Source: Bacteroidia bacterium (GTDB taxonomy: Bacteria; Bacteroidota; Bacteroidia; Bacteroidales; Prolixibacteraceae). From it: a DNA stretch of 47,340 nucleotides. The notes under the pieces are model-generated. The model saw nothing but the letters and a program-made list of their open reading frames with translations. It did not search any database and was not told where the DNA came from. The stretch is taken from assembly GCA_026391295.1 (NCBI GenBank), contig JAPLDS010000026.1, positions 43,851 to 91,190 on the forward strand. The letters are read 5' to 3'. Shown in pieces: positions 1 to 8,371 of this stretch. Position 1 is the stretch's first letter; each line of letters opens with the position of its first letter. The translations under genes and the position numbers were made by a program.

Positions 1-2666
1 TGCGCATTTAATTCCGGGGTCGTAAATCCTAAATCACCCGCAAAGCCACAACAATTCGATTCTGTGACAATCACTTTCGAGGCACACTTTTCCGCCAACT
101 CTATTAGTTTATCCTCTAATCCCATCTTCTTTGCACTACAAACGGGAAACACGGTAATGGTTTCTTGGATCGGTTTGATTGTCAGGTGGGGCATTAGCTG
201 GTCGAGGATGAATTCAGTCGGCTCGTAAAGCTTCAGGTTTTTCATGGTGGCTTTCATTGTAGAAAGACAGGGGCTCATATCACAGAGAATTGGATACTTT
301 CCACTTTTACTAGCTTGAATCAAGGCTTGCTCTAATTCTTTTGCTTTTTGATCTGCGACTTTAGAATACCCTTTGCTTGAAAAAGCCATGCCGCAGCATA
401 ACTGAGTCATGTTTCCAGGATAAATGACTTCAAAACCACCTTTATTGAGCAACTGAACAAGGACATCCGACAATTGTCTTTTGTCTGGCTGTCCTTTTGA
501 TATCCCCATCGTTCTATTGATGCAACTTGAGAAATAGACCACTTTTCGCGGTAGATTTTGAGGTTGTGAATTCTTTATGTCAATTCCATGAGCACCTTTG
601 GGAAGAAAACGATTCCATTTAGGAATACGTTTGAAGGATAAAATATGTAATAAAGTGCTGATTCCTTTCGTAATTCTGCTTCCTAGGAGCGTATGAAAAA
701 GATTCGCGGTATTTAATAGCATTTTAATGGCCTTCGACATACCACCAATCCTTTTAGATATCCAATGGGCTTTTTGTGTTGAGTTGACCCTTTGATTTCT
801 TAGGTTCTTAATGAGTTTGCCGGTGTCTATATCTACCGGACAGCTAGTGGCACAGAGTCCATCGGTGGCGCAGGTAGTTATGCCACTGTATTCGAAACCT
901 TTATTTAAATAGGCTAACTGCTTGGGGTCGGTGCCCGTTGCTGTAAGGTGTGTTATTTGTCGGTAGACCGCAATTCGCTGACGGGGTGTTAGGGTTAGGT
1001 CAGCTGAAACGCAAGATGGTTCGCAGAAACCACACTCAACGCACTTGTCGATGCTTTCGTGCGCTGCAGGTAGTGGTTTAAGGTTTTGAAGATGTGCTTT
1101 TGGGTCATTATTGAGGATCACTCCTGGATTTAGAAGATCGTTGGGATCGAAAATAGATTTTAGTTTCTTCATCAGACCAAAAGCCTCAGTACCCCATTCT
1201 AATTCAATAAATGGTGCCATGTTGCGGCCAGTACCATGTTCGGCCTTTAACGAACCATCATATTTTGAAACCACTAGGTCTGTAATTTCAGCCATAAATT
1301 GGCTGTACCGCTCCACCTCCTCTGTAGAGCCAAAATCTTGTGTAAAAACAAAATGAATATTTCCTTCGAGGGCGTGGCCAAAGATCACCGCATTTGAATA
1401 GCCCCATTTATGAAGACTCTTTTGAAGATCGAGGGTCGCCTCAGCAAGTCGTTCTAATGGGAAAGCCACATCTTCAATGATCACCGTGGTTCCTGTTTTA
1501 CGAATCGCTCCAATAGAAGGGAATAATCCTTTTCTGATCTTCCAGAGAGCTTCATATTCTTTAGGGATACTCGTAAATTGAATAGAATTTTCTAGTCCAC
1601 TCGACTCGAGCTGTTTTTTAATGCTCTCGATCTGACTGCTAAGTTCATCCTTGGTTAAGGCTCTGGTTTCGACTAAAAGTGCACAACCTAATGGACTAAG
1701 CTCTTTTAGGTAAACACCCATCCCTTCTTGATTTTCTACCGACCGAATCCCTGCTCTGTCGATAAGTTCGACTGCTGACACAGGTGCTTTCTTAAGTTGT
1801 ATTACTGCTTTGCAGGCCAATTCGAGTGACGGGAAGAGCATCAAAGAGGTGGCTCTGAAAGGGTGCTCAATAACCGTGTGGTAAGTGATCTCAGAAATAA
1901 ATCCAAGTGTCCCTTCCGATCCAATGATGAGGTGTTCGATAATCTCGAATGGATCACTGAAATCCACTAAAGCATTCAGACTATAGCCTGTTGTATTTTT
2001 TAATTTGTATTTGTGGCGGATTCGATCAGCAAGTGGCTTATTGGCTTTGACTAAAATTGCCATCGCCTCAATCTCACGCAGAAACTCTGAATGACTAATT
2101 CTGAAGTTGCTTTTGCTCTCCGCATCGGCCGTGTCAAGGATGGCACCATCGGCAAAAACAATCCGCATGCTTGCCACTGTTTTATAAGAATTTTCAGCTG
2201 TCCCGCAGCACATTCCACTTGCATTGTTAGCGGCGATGCCACCAATCATTGCGGTGTTAATGGAGGCTGGATCAGGACCTATCTTACGGCCAAATTTGGC
2301 CAAGATGGCATTGGTACGACCGCCAGTAAGACCTGGTTGTAATCTTATGATATGTCCGTTGTCGAGGATGGTATATTTCTTCCAATCATTACCGGCGATG
2401 ATTAATACTGAATCCGAAACCGCTTGTCCTGAAAGACTGGTTCCTGCAGCTCGGAAGGTGACTGGCAAGGAAAGCTTCGCGCATTGGTTCAGAATGCACG
2501 AAACTTCCTGCTCGTCTCTGGCCTTTATGACTAATTTGGGAATTAGTCGATAAAAACTGGCATCAGTGCCATAGGCCAAGGTGTGAAGCGGATCGTGGAA
2601 AATTCTTTCCGCATCGATAAATTTAAGTAACTGCTTATAAAGCGTTTTGTATTTTCCTGCTAACAT
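1..2666 (-). CDS. FAD-binding and (Fe-S)-binding 2-hydroxyacid dehydrogenase (YdiJ/GlcD-GlpC type), 3' end cut by window
   Basis: The open frame runs from an ATG at 2664-2666 to the left edge, giving about 888 residues, so the C-terminus is missing. The N-terminal half is an FAD-binding type 4 (PCMH) oxidase domain: RAAGTSLSG at residues 72-80 and IGGIAANNASG at 141-151 are the usual flavin-binding loops. The second half is ferredoxin-like, with C542-x2-C545-x2-C548-x3-C552 and C599-x5-C605-x3-C609-P. It is followed by a CCG-type domain containing CCGMAF and, near the edge, CCGFAGDLGF. Such fusions oxidise D-lactate, glycolate or D-2-hydroxyglutarate and pass electrons through Fe-S clusters to the respiratory chain; the substrate cannot be read from sequence. 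Family members are about 900-1000 residues, so little is missing. It lies 84 bp downstream of cysK on the same strand and may be co-transcribed. Family assignment is firm, substrate unknown. Confidence 0.9.
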   Translation of the reverse strand, partial: MLAGKYKTLYKQLLKFIDAERIFHDPLHTLAYGTDASFYRLIPKLVIKARDEQEVSCILNQCAKLSLPVTFRAAGTSLSGQAVSDSVLIIAGNDWKKYTILDNGHIIRLQPGLTGGRTNAILAKFGRKIGPDPASINTAMIGGIAANNASGMCCGTAENSYKTVASMRIVFADGAILDTADAESKSNFRISHSEFLREIEAMAILVKANKPLADRIRHKYKLKNTTGYSLNALVDFSDPFEIIEHLIIGSEGTLGFISEITYHTVIEHPFRATSLMLFPSLELACKAVIQLKKAPVSAVELIDRAGIRSVENQEGMGVYLKELSPLGCALLVETRALTKDELSSQIESIKKQLESSGLENSIQFTSIPKEYEALWKIRKGLFPSIGAIRKTGTTVIIEDVAFPLERLAEATLDLQKSLHKWGYSNAVIFGHALEGNIHFVFTQDFGSTEEVERYSQFMAEITDLVVSKYDGSLKAEHGTGRNMAPFIELEWGTEAFGLMKKLKSIFDPNDLLNPGVILNNDPKAHLQNLKPLPAAHESIDKCVECGFCEPSCVSADLTLTPRQRIAVYRQITHLTATGTDPKQLAYLNKGFEYSGITTCATDGLCATSCPVDIDTGKLIKNLRNQRVNSTQKAHWISKRIGGMSKAIKMLLNTANLFHTLLGSRITKGISTLLHILSFKRIPKWNRFLPKGAHGIDIKNSQPQNLPRKVVYFSSCINRTMGISKGQPDKRQLSDVLVQLLNKGGFEVIYPGNMTQLCCGMAFSSKGYSKVADQKAKELEQALIQASKSGKYPILCDMSPCLSTMKATMKNLKLYEPTEFILDQLMPHLTIKPIQETITVFPVCSAKKMGLEDKLIELAEKCASKVIVTESNCCGFAGDLGFTTPELNA

Positions 2667-2750
2667 CTTAATCTAGGTTACTGACACCGTATAAAAATAG
2701 GTAAATATCTGACCTATTCGGTTCTTAAACCCAAATTATTCAGTCTTTAC

Positions 2751-3683
2751 TTAGACTTCTGGAGCAAATAGGGGAGTGCTTAAATAGCGCTCGCCGGTAT
2801 CACAGATAATTGTTACGATTGTTTTTCCTTTGTTTTCCGGACGTTTAGCGACCTCTAATGCAGCATATACGTTTCCACCTGCAGAGATACCACAGAAGAT
2901 TCCTTCAAGTTTCGCAAGCTTGCGAGCTATATCGAAAGAGTCAGCTGCTGATACTTTGAAGATCTCATCGTATGAAGCTGTATTTAATACCTGAGGAACA
3001 AATCCTGGACCAATTCCTTGGATTTTATGAGGACCCGGTGCACCACCTGAAAGTACTGGTGAATCTTCTGGCTCTACAACCACGGAATAGAATGATGGTT
3101 TTTTTGCTCTGATCACTTCCGAAACACCAGTGATTGTGCCTCCAGTACCTGAGCCTGCAACGAAAATATCCACTTTGCCATCTGTATCTTCCCAGATCTC
3201 AACGGCCGTAGTCTTGCGGTGCATCTCTGGATTTGCCAGGTTGTTGAATTGCATTGGAATGAAACTTCCTGGAGTGGCTAACTTAAGCTCTTCAGCTTTT
3301 GCGATAGCGCCTTTCATTCCATCTTTACCTGGAGTAAGAATCACTTCACCGCCATAAGCAGCAACTATCAAACGACGCTCAACACTTACCGTGTCAGGCA
3401 TAACAATTTTTAATTTATATCCTTTTGCTGCACAAACGAATGCTAGACCAACGCCAGTGTTTCCGCTTGTAGGCTCAATGATGATCGTATCTTTATTGAT
3501 TAATCCATTTTTTTCTGCGTCCTCAATCATTGCGAACCCTAGTCTGTCTTTTACTGATCCTCCTGGGTTTTGTGACTCTAATTTAACAAGAACTTCGCAG
3601 TCTAACCCTTCAGTTAAACGATTTAAGCGAACTAATGGTGTGCGACCAATAAGGTCAGCAATACTATTTGCAATTTTTGCCAT
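2751..3683 (-). CDS. cysK: Cysteine synthase A (O-acetylserine sulfhydrylase)
   Basis: This 310-residue protein has the normal length for CysK, a cytosolic PLP enzyme that makes L-cysteine from O-acetylserine and sulfide. The PLP lysine is K45 in NPGGSVKDR. The substrate loop TSGNTG is at 72-77, the phosphate-binding glycine loop is [10 protein letters not shown], and the C-terminal CGISAGGN motif is present. The start is the only sensible one and opens directly into the conserved [12 protein letters not shown] region. The upstream region has a plausible -7 box (see promoter entry). It is the first gene of a possible two-gene unit with the FAD/Fe-S dehydrogenase. No serine acetyltransferase gene is nearby. 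Confidence 0.97.
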   Translation of the reverse strand: MAKIANSIADLIGRTPLVRLNRLTEGLDCEVLVKLESQNPGGSVKDRLGFAMIEDAEKNGLINKDTIIIEPTSGNTGVGLAFVCAAKGYKLKIVMPDTVSVERRLIVAAYGGEVILTPGKDGMKGAIAKAEELKLATPGSFIPMQFNNLANPEMHRKTTAVEIWEDTDGKVDIFVAGSGTGGTITGVSEVIRAKKPSFYSVVVEPEDSPVLSGGAPGPHKIQGIGPGFVPQVLNTASYDEIFKVSAADSFDIARKLAKLEGIFCGISAGGNVYAALEVAKRPENKGKTIVTIICDTGERYLSTPLFAPEV

Positions 3684-3701
3684 GGCTTTATGAGTTTATT
3701 A

Positions 3702-3738
3702 TATGGTACAAATATCCTTTATCTAAAAGAAATTGAAA
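3702..3738 (-). promoter_or_regulatory. Candidate cysK promoter
   Basis: On the minus strand, GATATTTG (plus 3709-3716) matches the Bacteroidota -7 consensus TAnnTTTG at five of six positions. TTTC (plus 3735-3738) sits 18 nt upstream as a three-of-four match to the -33 TTTG. Predicted transcription start is near 3702, about 20 nt before the ATG. The assignment rests on pattern only. Confidence 0.4.
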
Positions 3739-3870
3739 ATCCCATAAATTGCGTATTTTGATATACCCTTTTTATGGTATGCCGCTGGGATTTAGGGATT
3801 TCTCGGGGATACAGAATATTAGGTGTTTAGATTGATTTCTGATCAAATATTGAGTTTTTAGAATCTTGTT

Positions 3871-4362
3871 ATGAATACAAAACCTGTTATTTTACGCCGA
3901 ATTTTACCCGACGATAATCAGCAGTTAGCTGTAATTATTCGCGCTGCATTGGAGGAGTTTGGTGCGAATCATGAAGGGACAGTTTATTACGATAAGTCAA
4001 CAGATCATCTTTCTGATCTATTTAAGGTAGAGCAGTCTGTTTATTTTGTAGCAGTTGTGGATCGTCAGGTGGTTGGTGGTGGTGGGTTGTTTCCGACCTC
4101 CGGTTTGCCCCATGATACCTGTGAATTGGTTAAGATGTACCTGCTGTCAGAATTTCGAGGCAAAGGGATTGGGAGAATGATAATAGAGCAATGTCTATCG
4201 CAAGCGAAGTCAATGGGCTATAAAAGGGTGTATTTAGAATCGATGCCTGAATTAGCAGGCGCCTTAGCTATTTATGAAAAGTTTGGATTCGATTATCTTG
4301 CAGGACCAATGGGAAATACTGGTCATTTTGGGTGTGAGAGATGGATGTTGAAGAACTTGTAG
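3871..4362 (+). CDS. GNAT-family N-acetyltransferase
   Basis: This 163-residue protein is a single GNAT fold. The acetyl-CoA pyrophosphate loop reads FRGKGIGRMI (motif A), preceded by the beta-4 strand CELVKMYLL and followed by the MGYKRVYLES strand and the YEKFGF motif typical of the family C-terminus. The substrate is not predictable; the KMYLL..FRGKGIG arrangement resembles acetyltransferases of amino acids or small amines. It is divergent from cysK and convergent with the LuxR-type regulator, with only 15 bp between the two stop codons and no visible terminator. No strong promoter box was found upstream. Confidence 0.9.
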   Translation: MNTKPVILRRILPDDNQQLAVIIRAALEEFGANHEGTVYYDKSTDHLSDLFKVEQSVYFVAVVDRQVVGGGGLFPTSGLPHDTCELVKMYLLSEFRGKGIGRMIIEQCLSQAKSMGYKRVYLESMPELAGALAIYEKFGFDYLAGPMGNTGHFGCERWMLKNL

Positions 4363-4377
4363 TTGGCTTATTGGCGC

Positions 4378-5043
4378 CTAGATGTAATACTCGATATTAT
4401 TGATCCAGCCTGCTTTGATGGCAAGCATAATTAATTCAGAGGCATTGGAGACCTCCATCTTACGGAAGATATTTTTACGGTGGGTATTTACCGTGTGGTA
4501 GCTGATGTTTCGTTTTGAGGCAATCTCTTTGGTCGTTAGCCCTTCGGCAATGAGCTTGACGATTTCAATTTCGGATGGCGTTAAGGTCTTGCTATCTTCT
4601 CCGCTGTTTTTTGATTCTCCTAAATCAATTAAAAGATCTAAAACTTCTTCAGAGTAAAACTTCTTGTTTTTAAGTGTTGCATCAATGGCTGCAAAGATTT
4701 CATCTCTGTCAGCTGTTTTATAGCTGATATTTTTAATCCCTATTCGACTGATGTCTGCAAATTCTTGCTTGCTCACCACATTGGTTAAAATTAATATACC
4801 AAGTTGAGCATTTTTAAGTTTGATGTTTTTCAAATCGTCTAGACCATCAAAATCGATGTTGGCTGGATCTACAATAAGAAGATCAGGTGCTTTTTCTTGG
4901 AGTATTTTTTGAAGCTCATGGTGTGTGTTGGCAACACCTATTATGGCGTAGTTCGGTTCAGTTTGAATAAGTGACTGCAACGCCTCTACAATTAGAAATT
5001 GAGAGTCGGCAATTGCAATTTTAAAAACCTTTTCTGCACTCAT
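4378..5043 (-). CDS. LuxR/NarL-type DNA-binding response regulator
   Basis: This 221-residue protein has an N-terminal receiver-like domain (about 7-125) and a C-terminal LuxR helix-turn-helix (about 153-215; TPSEIEIVKLIAEGLTTKEI, then the recognition helix SYHTVNTHRKNIFRKM). In the receiver, the phospho-acceptor position is D59, the switch residue T87 and the conserved lysine K109. The usual acidic pair is reduced to one acid, D13 followed by S14, so Mg2+ binding and phosphorylation may be weakened. No histidine kinase is adjacent, making it an orphan regulator. A perfect TATATTTG box lies upstream, overlapping the end of the preceding dioxygenase gene. Target genes are unknown. Confidence 0.9.
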   Translation of the reverse strand: MSAEKVFKIAIADSQFLIVEALQSLIQTEPNYAIIGVANTHHELQKILQEKAPDLLIVDPANIDFDGLDDLKNIKLKNAQLGILILTNVVSKQEFADISRIGIKNISYKTADRDEIFAAIDATLKNKKFYSEEVLDLLIDLGESKNSGEDSKTLTPSEIEIVKLIAEGLTTKEIASKRNISYHTVNTHRKNIFRKMEVSNASELIMLAIKAGWINNIEYYI

Positions 5044-5099
5044 ATGAAACGGATATTATTTCCTGTTTGCCCTTTTCGAAGAGCATTTAATTGATGGCT

Positions 5100-5129
5100 C
5101 AAATATACGAAATTCACCCAATTTTTAAA
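5100..5129 (-). promoter_or_regulatory. Candidate promoter of the LuxR-type regulator gene
   Basis: TATATTTG on the minus strand (plus 5100-5107) is a full match to TAnnTTTG. TTTA (plus 5126-5129) lies 18 nt upstream as a three-of-four -33 element. It overlaps the last codons of the dioxygenase gene, so the regulator can be transcribed independently. Predicted 5' UTR is about 50 nt. Confidence 0.45.
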
Positions 5130-5941
5130 GAAGTCATTGTTAGCGATCCCATCACTGCCTTATCGTTAAAAAACTTTAGTTTCTCATTTTCTCCTTGTAA
5201 GGCAAGTGCATATAGCAACGGAAGATAGTGATCAGGAGATGGAATAGCCATTGAAACTTCTCTTCCAAGAGCTGCATAATCGATTAGGCTCTTGTGTTGA
5301 TGGTTCAGAATGTGGAGTTTTATTTGGTCGTTTGCCTGAATTGCCCAATCGAATCCAAAGTCAGGCTCATTCATTCTATCCCAAGCCACAAGTCTTAGGT
5401 TATGCACAATATTGCCACTGCCTATAATTACAACACCTTTGCTTCTTAATATTGATAGCTCTTTGGCTAACTCATAATGAAATTTTGGCCCCTTGGTATA
5501 GTCAAGGCTCATTTCGATAATTGGAATATCCGCTTCCGGATAGATATTTCGAACAACACTCCACGCCCCGTGATCGAGTCCCCAACTTTCATCTAATCCA
5601 ACAGGGGTGGTGGTGATTATTTCCTTCGTTTTCTGAGCAAGTTCTGGACTTCCTGGAGCGGGATATTGAACGGCATAGAGCTCGCGTGGAAAACCTCCAA
5701 AATCGTGTATCGTGGGTGGTTTCAAAGCTGCAGTAACAAAGGTTCCTTTCGTTTCCCAATGTGCGGAGATGCATAGAATAGCTTTGGGCTTAGGTATTGA
5801 TGCACCAAGTTTTCTCCATTCAGATACAAACTCGTTCTCTTCAATGGCATACATTGGACTCCCATGGCCCACAAAGAGTACCGGCATTTTTTCGGTGTTC
5901 TCTCCGAAAGATGCTAGATTTCGCAATGTGTTGTCGCTCAT
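5114..5941 (-). CDS. ygiD: 4,5-DOPA dioxygenase extradiol-like protein (YgiD/LigB family)
   Basis: This 275-residue protein matches the class III extradiol ring-cleavage dioxygenase family (LigB-like). Candidate metal and active-site histidines are H26 in VGHGSP, H61 in ISAHWET, the histidine in WGLDHGAW and the one in NIVHNLR. E. coli YgiD opens the ring of L-DOPA in vitro with a non-haem divalent metal; the physiological substrate in bacteria is unclear. Length is normal (about 260-275 residues). The first methionine is kept because the following 18 residues lead directly into the conserved MPVLFVGHGSP block, but the start M19 cannot be excluded. It lies 56 bp downstream of the desaturase gene on the same strand, so the two may be co-transcribed. 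There is no signal peptide; it is cytosolic. Confidence 0.9.
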   Translation of the reverse strand: MSDNTLRNLASFGENTEKMPVLFVGHGSPMYAIEENEFVSEWRKLGASIPKPKAILCISAHWETKGTFVTAALKPPTIHDFGGFPRELYAVQYPAPGSPELAQKTKEIITTTPVGLDESWGLDHGAWSVVRNIYPEADIPIIEMSLDYTKGPKFHYELAKELSILRSKGVVIIGSGNIVHNLRLVAWDRMNEPDFGFDWAIQANDQIKLHILNHQHKSLIDYAALGREVSMAIPSPDHYLPLLYALALQGENEKLKFFNDKAVMGSLTMTSLKIG

Positions 5942-5997
5942 ATCTTAACGCGTTTTTTTTTTTAGCTTTATTTTGAATGAAAAGCAAATTTTAGTCG

Positions 5998-7011
5998 TTA
6001 TCGGGTGTAATATCTTAGTGCTTTAAATCCAACTAATTTCTGTTTCTTTTCATCCCATAACCTGAGCTTTAGCGATTTAAGACTAGAGAAAAAGGTAACC
6101 GGCTTGATGTCTTGAAAGACTTGGTTTTCCTCGTGACATTCTGGGAGTTTGTAATTTGGGATCTTTGGACTTAGGTGATGTATGTGATGAAATCCAATAT
6201 TTCCAGTAAACCATTGGAGTACTTTTGGGAGCTTGAAATAGGAGCTACCTTCTAAGGCAATCTCCTTGTAATTCCAGTCTTTAGCTCTTGACCAAACCAC
6301 ATGTTCATACTGATGTTGGACATAAAATAGCCATATCCCATGCACCGAAGCAATATACAATACTGGTATTTGTATCAATAAATAAGCTTTCCAGCCAATC
6401 GCCCAAATGGTAAGTCCAATAGCAACTACTAGACCCAGATTAGCTAGGGCTAAATAAACATGGTCTTTTATTTTAAATGATTTTCGAGGTAGTCGGTTTT
6501 GAAGAACGAATACCAAAAATGGTGCTAATCCAAAAAGAAACAGCGGATGGCGGTAAAAACGGTAACTGAATTTCTGCCAAGGCGAGAGTTCCAGGAATTC
6601 GTCAATAGTAAGTGTTTTAACATCACCTACACCTCGTTTATCCAGGTTGCCAACCGTAGCATGATGTTCTTGATGCTCATTATGCCACTTGTGATAGGGC
6701 GTAAAAGCGAAGATGCCTGTTATGATCCCTATGATTCGGCTCAGTAGTTTTGATTTAAAATATGAACCGTGCCCGCAGTCGTGAAAAATGATAAATATCC
6801 GCACCAGAAATCCAGCGGCAAAGATCGAAAGGAAAAGTGTAAGAAAGTAAGAGATCTTTAGACTCCAGACCATTAAAACCCAAAGCAAGATATAAGGCAC
6901 TATCGAGTTTGCAATCTGCCACCAACTCCTCATTGGATCAGAGAAATTATATTTCGAGACAATCTCCATCCACGTTGGAGAATTTTTTGTTGAATTATCG
7001 GATGTTTTCAT
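5998..7011 (-). CDS. Membrane fatty acid desaturase (acyl-lipid type)
   Basis: This 337-residue integral membrane di-iron protein carries the three histidine boxes of the family: HDCGH at 77-81, HNEHQEHH at 110-117 and HHIHH near the C-terminus. The stretch GNLDKRGVGDVKTLT after the second box is very similar to the Bacillus Des/plant delta-12 group, suggesting an acyl-lipid desaturase rather than a sphingolipid or carotenoid enzyme. Hydrophobic segments lie at about 35-75, 92-106, 155-172 and 188-225. Introducing double bonds would fluidise membrane lipids, often in response to cold. The position of the double bond cannot be told. The 267-bp divergent region towards the DUF2235 gene contains a perfect TATCTTTG box for this gene. 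Confidence 0.92.
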   Translation of the reverse strand: MKTSDNSTKNSPTWMEIVSKYNFSDPMRSWWQIANSIVPYILLWVLMVWSLKISYFLTLFLSIFAAGFLVRIFIIFHDCGHGSYFKSKLLSRIIGIITGIFAFTPYHKWHNEHQEHHATVGNLDKRGVGDVKTLTIDEFLELSPWQKFSYRFYRHPLFLFGLAPFLVFVLQNRLPRKSFKIKDHVYLALANLGLVVAIGLTIWAIGWKAYLLIQIPVLYIASVHGIWLFYVQHQYEHVVWSRAKDWNYKEIALEGSSYFKLPKVLQWFTGNIGFHHIHHLSPKIPNYKLPECHEENQVFQDIKPVTFFSSLKSLKLRLWDEKKQKLVGFKALRYYTR

Positions 7012-7087
7012 GGCTTTTCTATTTAGATGTGTAAATGGTTTTCTAAATTGAAATGAGAATTAGTAGCCATTTTGATGTGTATTGATA

Positions 7088-7095
7088 CAAAGATA
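7088..7095 (-). promoter_or_regulatory. Candidate -7 box of desaturase promoter
   Basis: TATCTTTG on the minus strand fits TAnnTTTG fully. No good -33 TTTG is found at the right distance, so an activator may be needed or the call may be wrong. Predicted 5' UTR is about 70 nt. Confidence 0.35.
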
Positions 7096-7278
7096 AGGTC
7101 AGGCAGGAAAAATTGTTCAATCGATCTTGATTTTTTTTACTCTTCTATTTTGCGTTGCTTTTTAGTGCTCGAACTAATCGACTAGTATAGAGCAGTTAGT
7201 TGATTTGGGTTGGTGAAAATTATTTTCAGTAATATGTTGTAACTTGAATAGATCTCTGTGAATTAATCACTAAACCCT

Positions 7279-8295
7279 ATGAAGAGAATCGTATTGTTTT
7301 GCGATGGCACGTGGAATCGCCCCGATGGGAATAGGCGTTTTTCTGAATCTAAGACGAATGTCGTTAAGATGGCGAATGCACTCTCCCCTTGTTCAGCTGA
7401 TGGTGTAACTCAATTGTTATATTATGATGCAGGAATTGGTACAGAGGGACCAATGCTACATCGGTTGTATGATGGTGCCACTGGTGCTGGATTAGATGAG
7501 AATATTCTCCAGGCCTATCGATTTATAATTGATCACTATAACCAAGGTGACGAATTGTATTTTTTCGGCTTTAGTCGGGGCGCATTTACGGTCCGAAGCT
7601 TAGCTGGTTTGATCCGTAATTCGGGCATCCTTCGTCGAGAGAATAAAGGCATGGTTTCGAAAGCCTACGCTCTCTATCAATTTAGAAGCAAACGTTATCA
7701 CCCGAAGGAGTTAGAGGCCACCTTGTTTCGACGTTCTTTCGCGGTGAATGAGACTACTCGAATCAAATTTATTGGGGTCTGGGATACCGTTGGTGCACTA
7801 GGCAATCCACTTGTTTTAAATGGTGTGGTAAATAGTCGGAATCGTTTTCACGATACGAAATTATCGACCACGGTTGATTTTGCCTATCAAGCATTAGCTC
7901 TTGATGAACAACGAATAAGTTTCAAACCTTCAATTTGGCACCAGCAGCTGGGAGCAATTTCTCAAGTGCTTGACCAAGTTTGGTTTGTAGGTGTTCATTC
8001 TGATATTGGTGGAGGATATCCAGCATGTGGATTGTCTGATATTTCGTTGTGCTGGATGGTGACCAAGGCTACTGATTGTCAGTTGTCGTTTGATAGTATT
8101 CAAACGAATGTGGATGTCATGGCGAAGGTTCATCATTCGTTTGTAGGATTGTATAAGCTGCGGCCTCGCTTTATTCGTCTGGTAGATTTGGGGGAGAAAG
8201 ATGTCGATACCCATGAGTCGTTGCACTGGTCGGTATTTCAACGAATCAATCGTGACAAACTCTATAGACCAGCCAATTTGATGGAGTATTTTTGA
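7279..8295 (+). CDS. DUF2235 alpha/beta-hydrolase domain protein (Tle1-like phospholipase family)
   Basis: This 338-residue protein is a DUF2235 domain over nearly its full length. It shows the N-terminal strand IVLFCDGTWN (D9), YYDAGIGT, GATGAGLDENI, the nucleophile elbow GFSRGAF with S99, and VWDTVGALG. A later DIGGGYP probably provides the catalytic acid region. DUF2235 includes Tle1 type VI secretion phospholipases and many uncharacterised hydrolases. No signal peptide, transmembrane segment, immunity gene or secretion gene is nearby, so a cytosolic lipase or esterase is the safe reading. It ends at a bidirectional terminator shared with the helicase gene. It stands alone, divergent from the desaturase. 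Confidence 0.88.
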   Translation: MKRIVLFCDGTWNRPDGNRRFSESKTNVVKMANALSPCSADGVTQLLYYDAGIGTEGPMLHRLYDGATGAGLDENILQAYRFIIDHYNQGDELYFFGFSRGAFTVRSLAGLIRNSGILRRENKGMVSKAYALYQFRSKRYHPKELEATLFRRSFAVNETTRIKFIGVWDTVGALGNPLVLNGVVNSRNRFHDTKLSTTVDFAYQALALDEQRISFKPSIWHQQLGAISQVLDQVWFVGVHSDIGGGYPACGLSDISLCWMVTKATDCQLSFDSIQTNVDVMAKVHHSFVGLYKLRPRFIRLVDLGEKDVDTHESLHWSVFQRINRDKLYRPANLMEYF

Positions 8296-8318
8296 TTCTA
8301 GATGGTATTTAAGTGCAT

Positions 8319-8354
8319 AAAAAAGCCGGAAAACATTTTGTCTTCCGGCTTTTA
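8319..8354. terminator. Bidirectional intrinsic terminator between DUF2235 gene and helicase gene
   Basis: AAAAAGCCGGAA and TTCCGGCTTTT form a GC-rich stem flanked by A and T runs on both sides, so it can stop transcription from either direction. It lies 24 bp after the DUF2235 stop and 18 bp after the helicase stop. Confidence 0.85.
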
Positions 8355-8371
8355 AAAAAATATAACGGTGA

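Noticed and set aside
5589-5774. Possible frameshifted fragment within the YgiD-like gene
   Set aside because: The main frame is continuous and carries all conserved histidines, so the second frame is chance.
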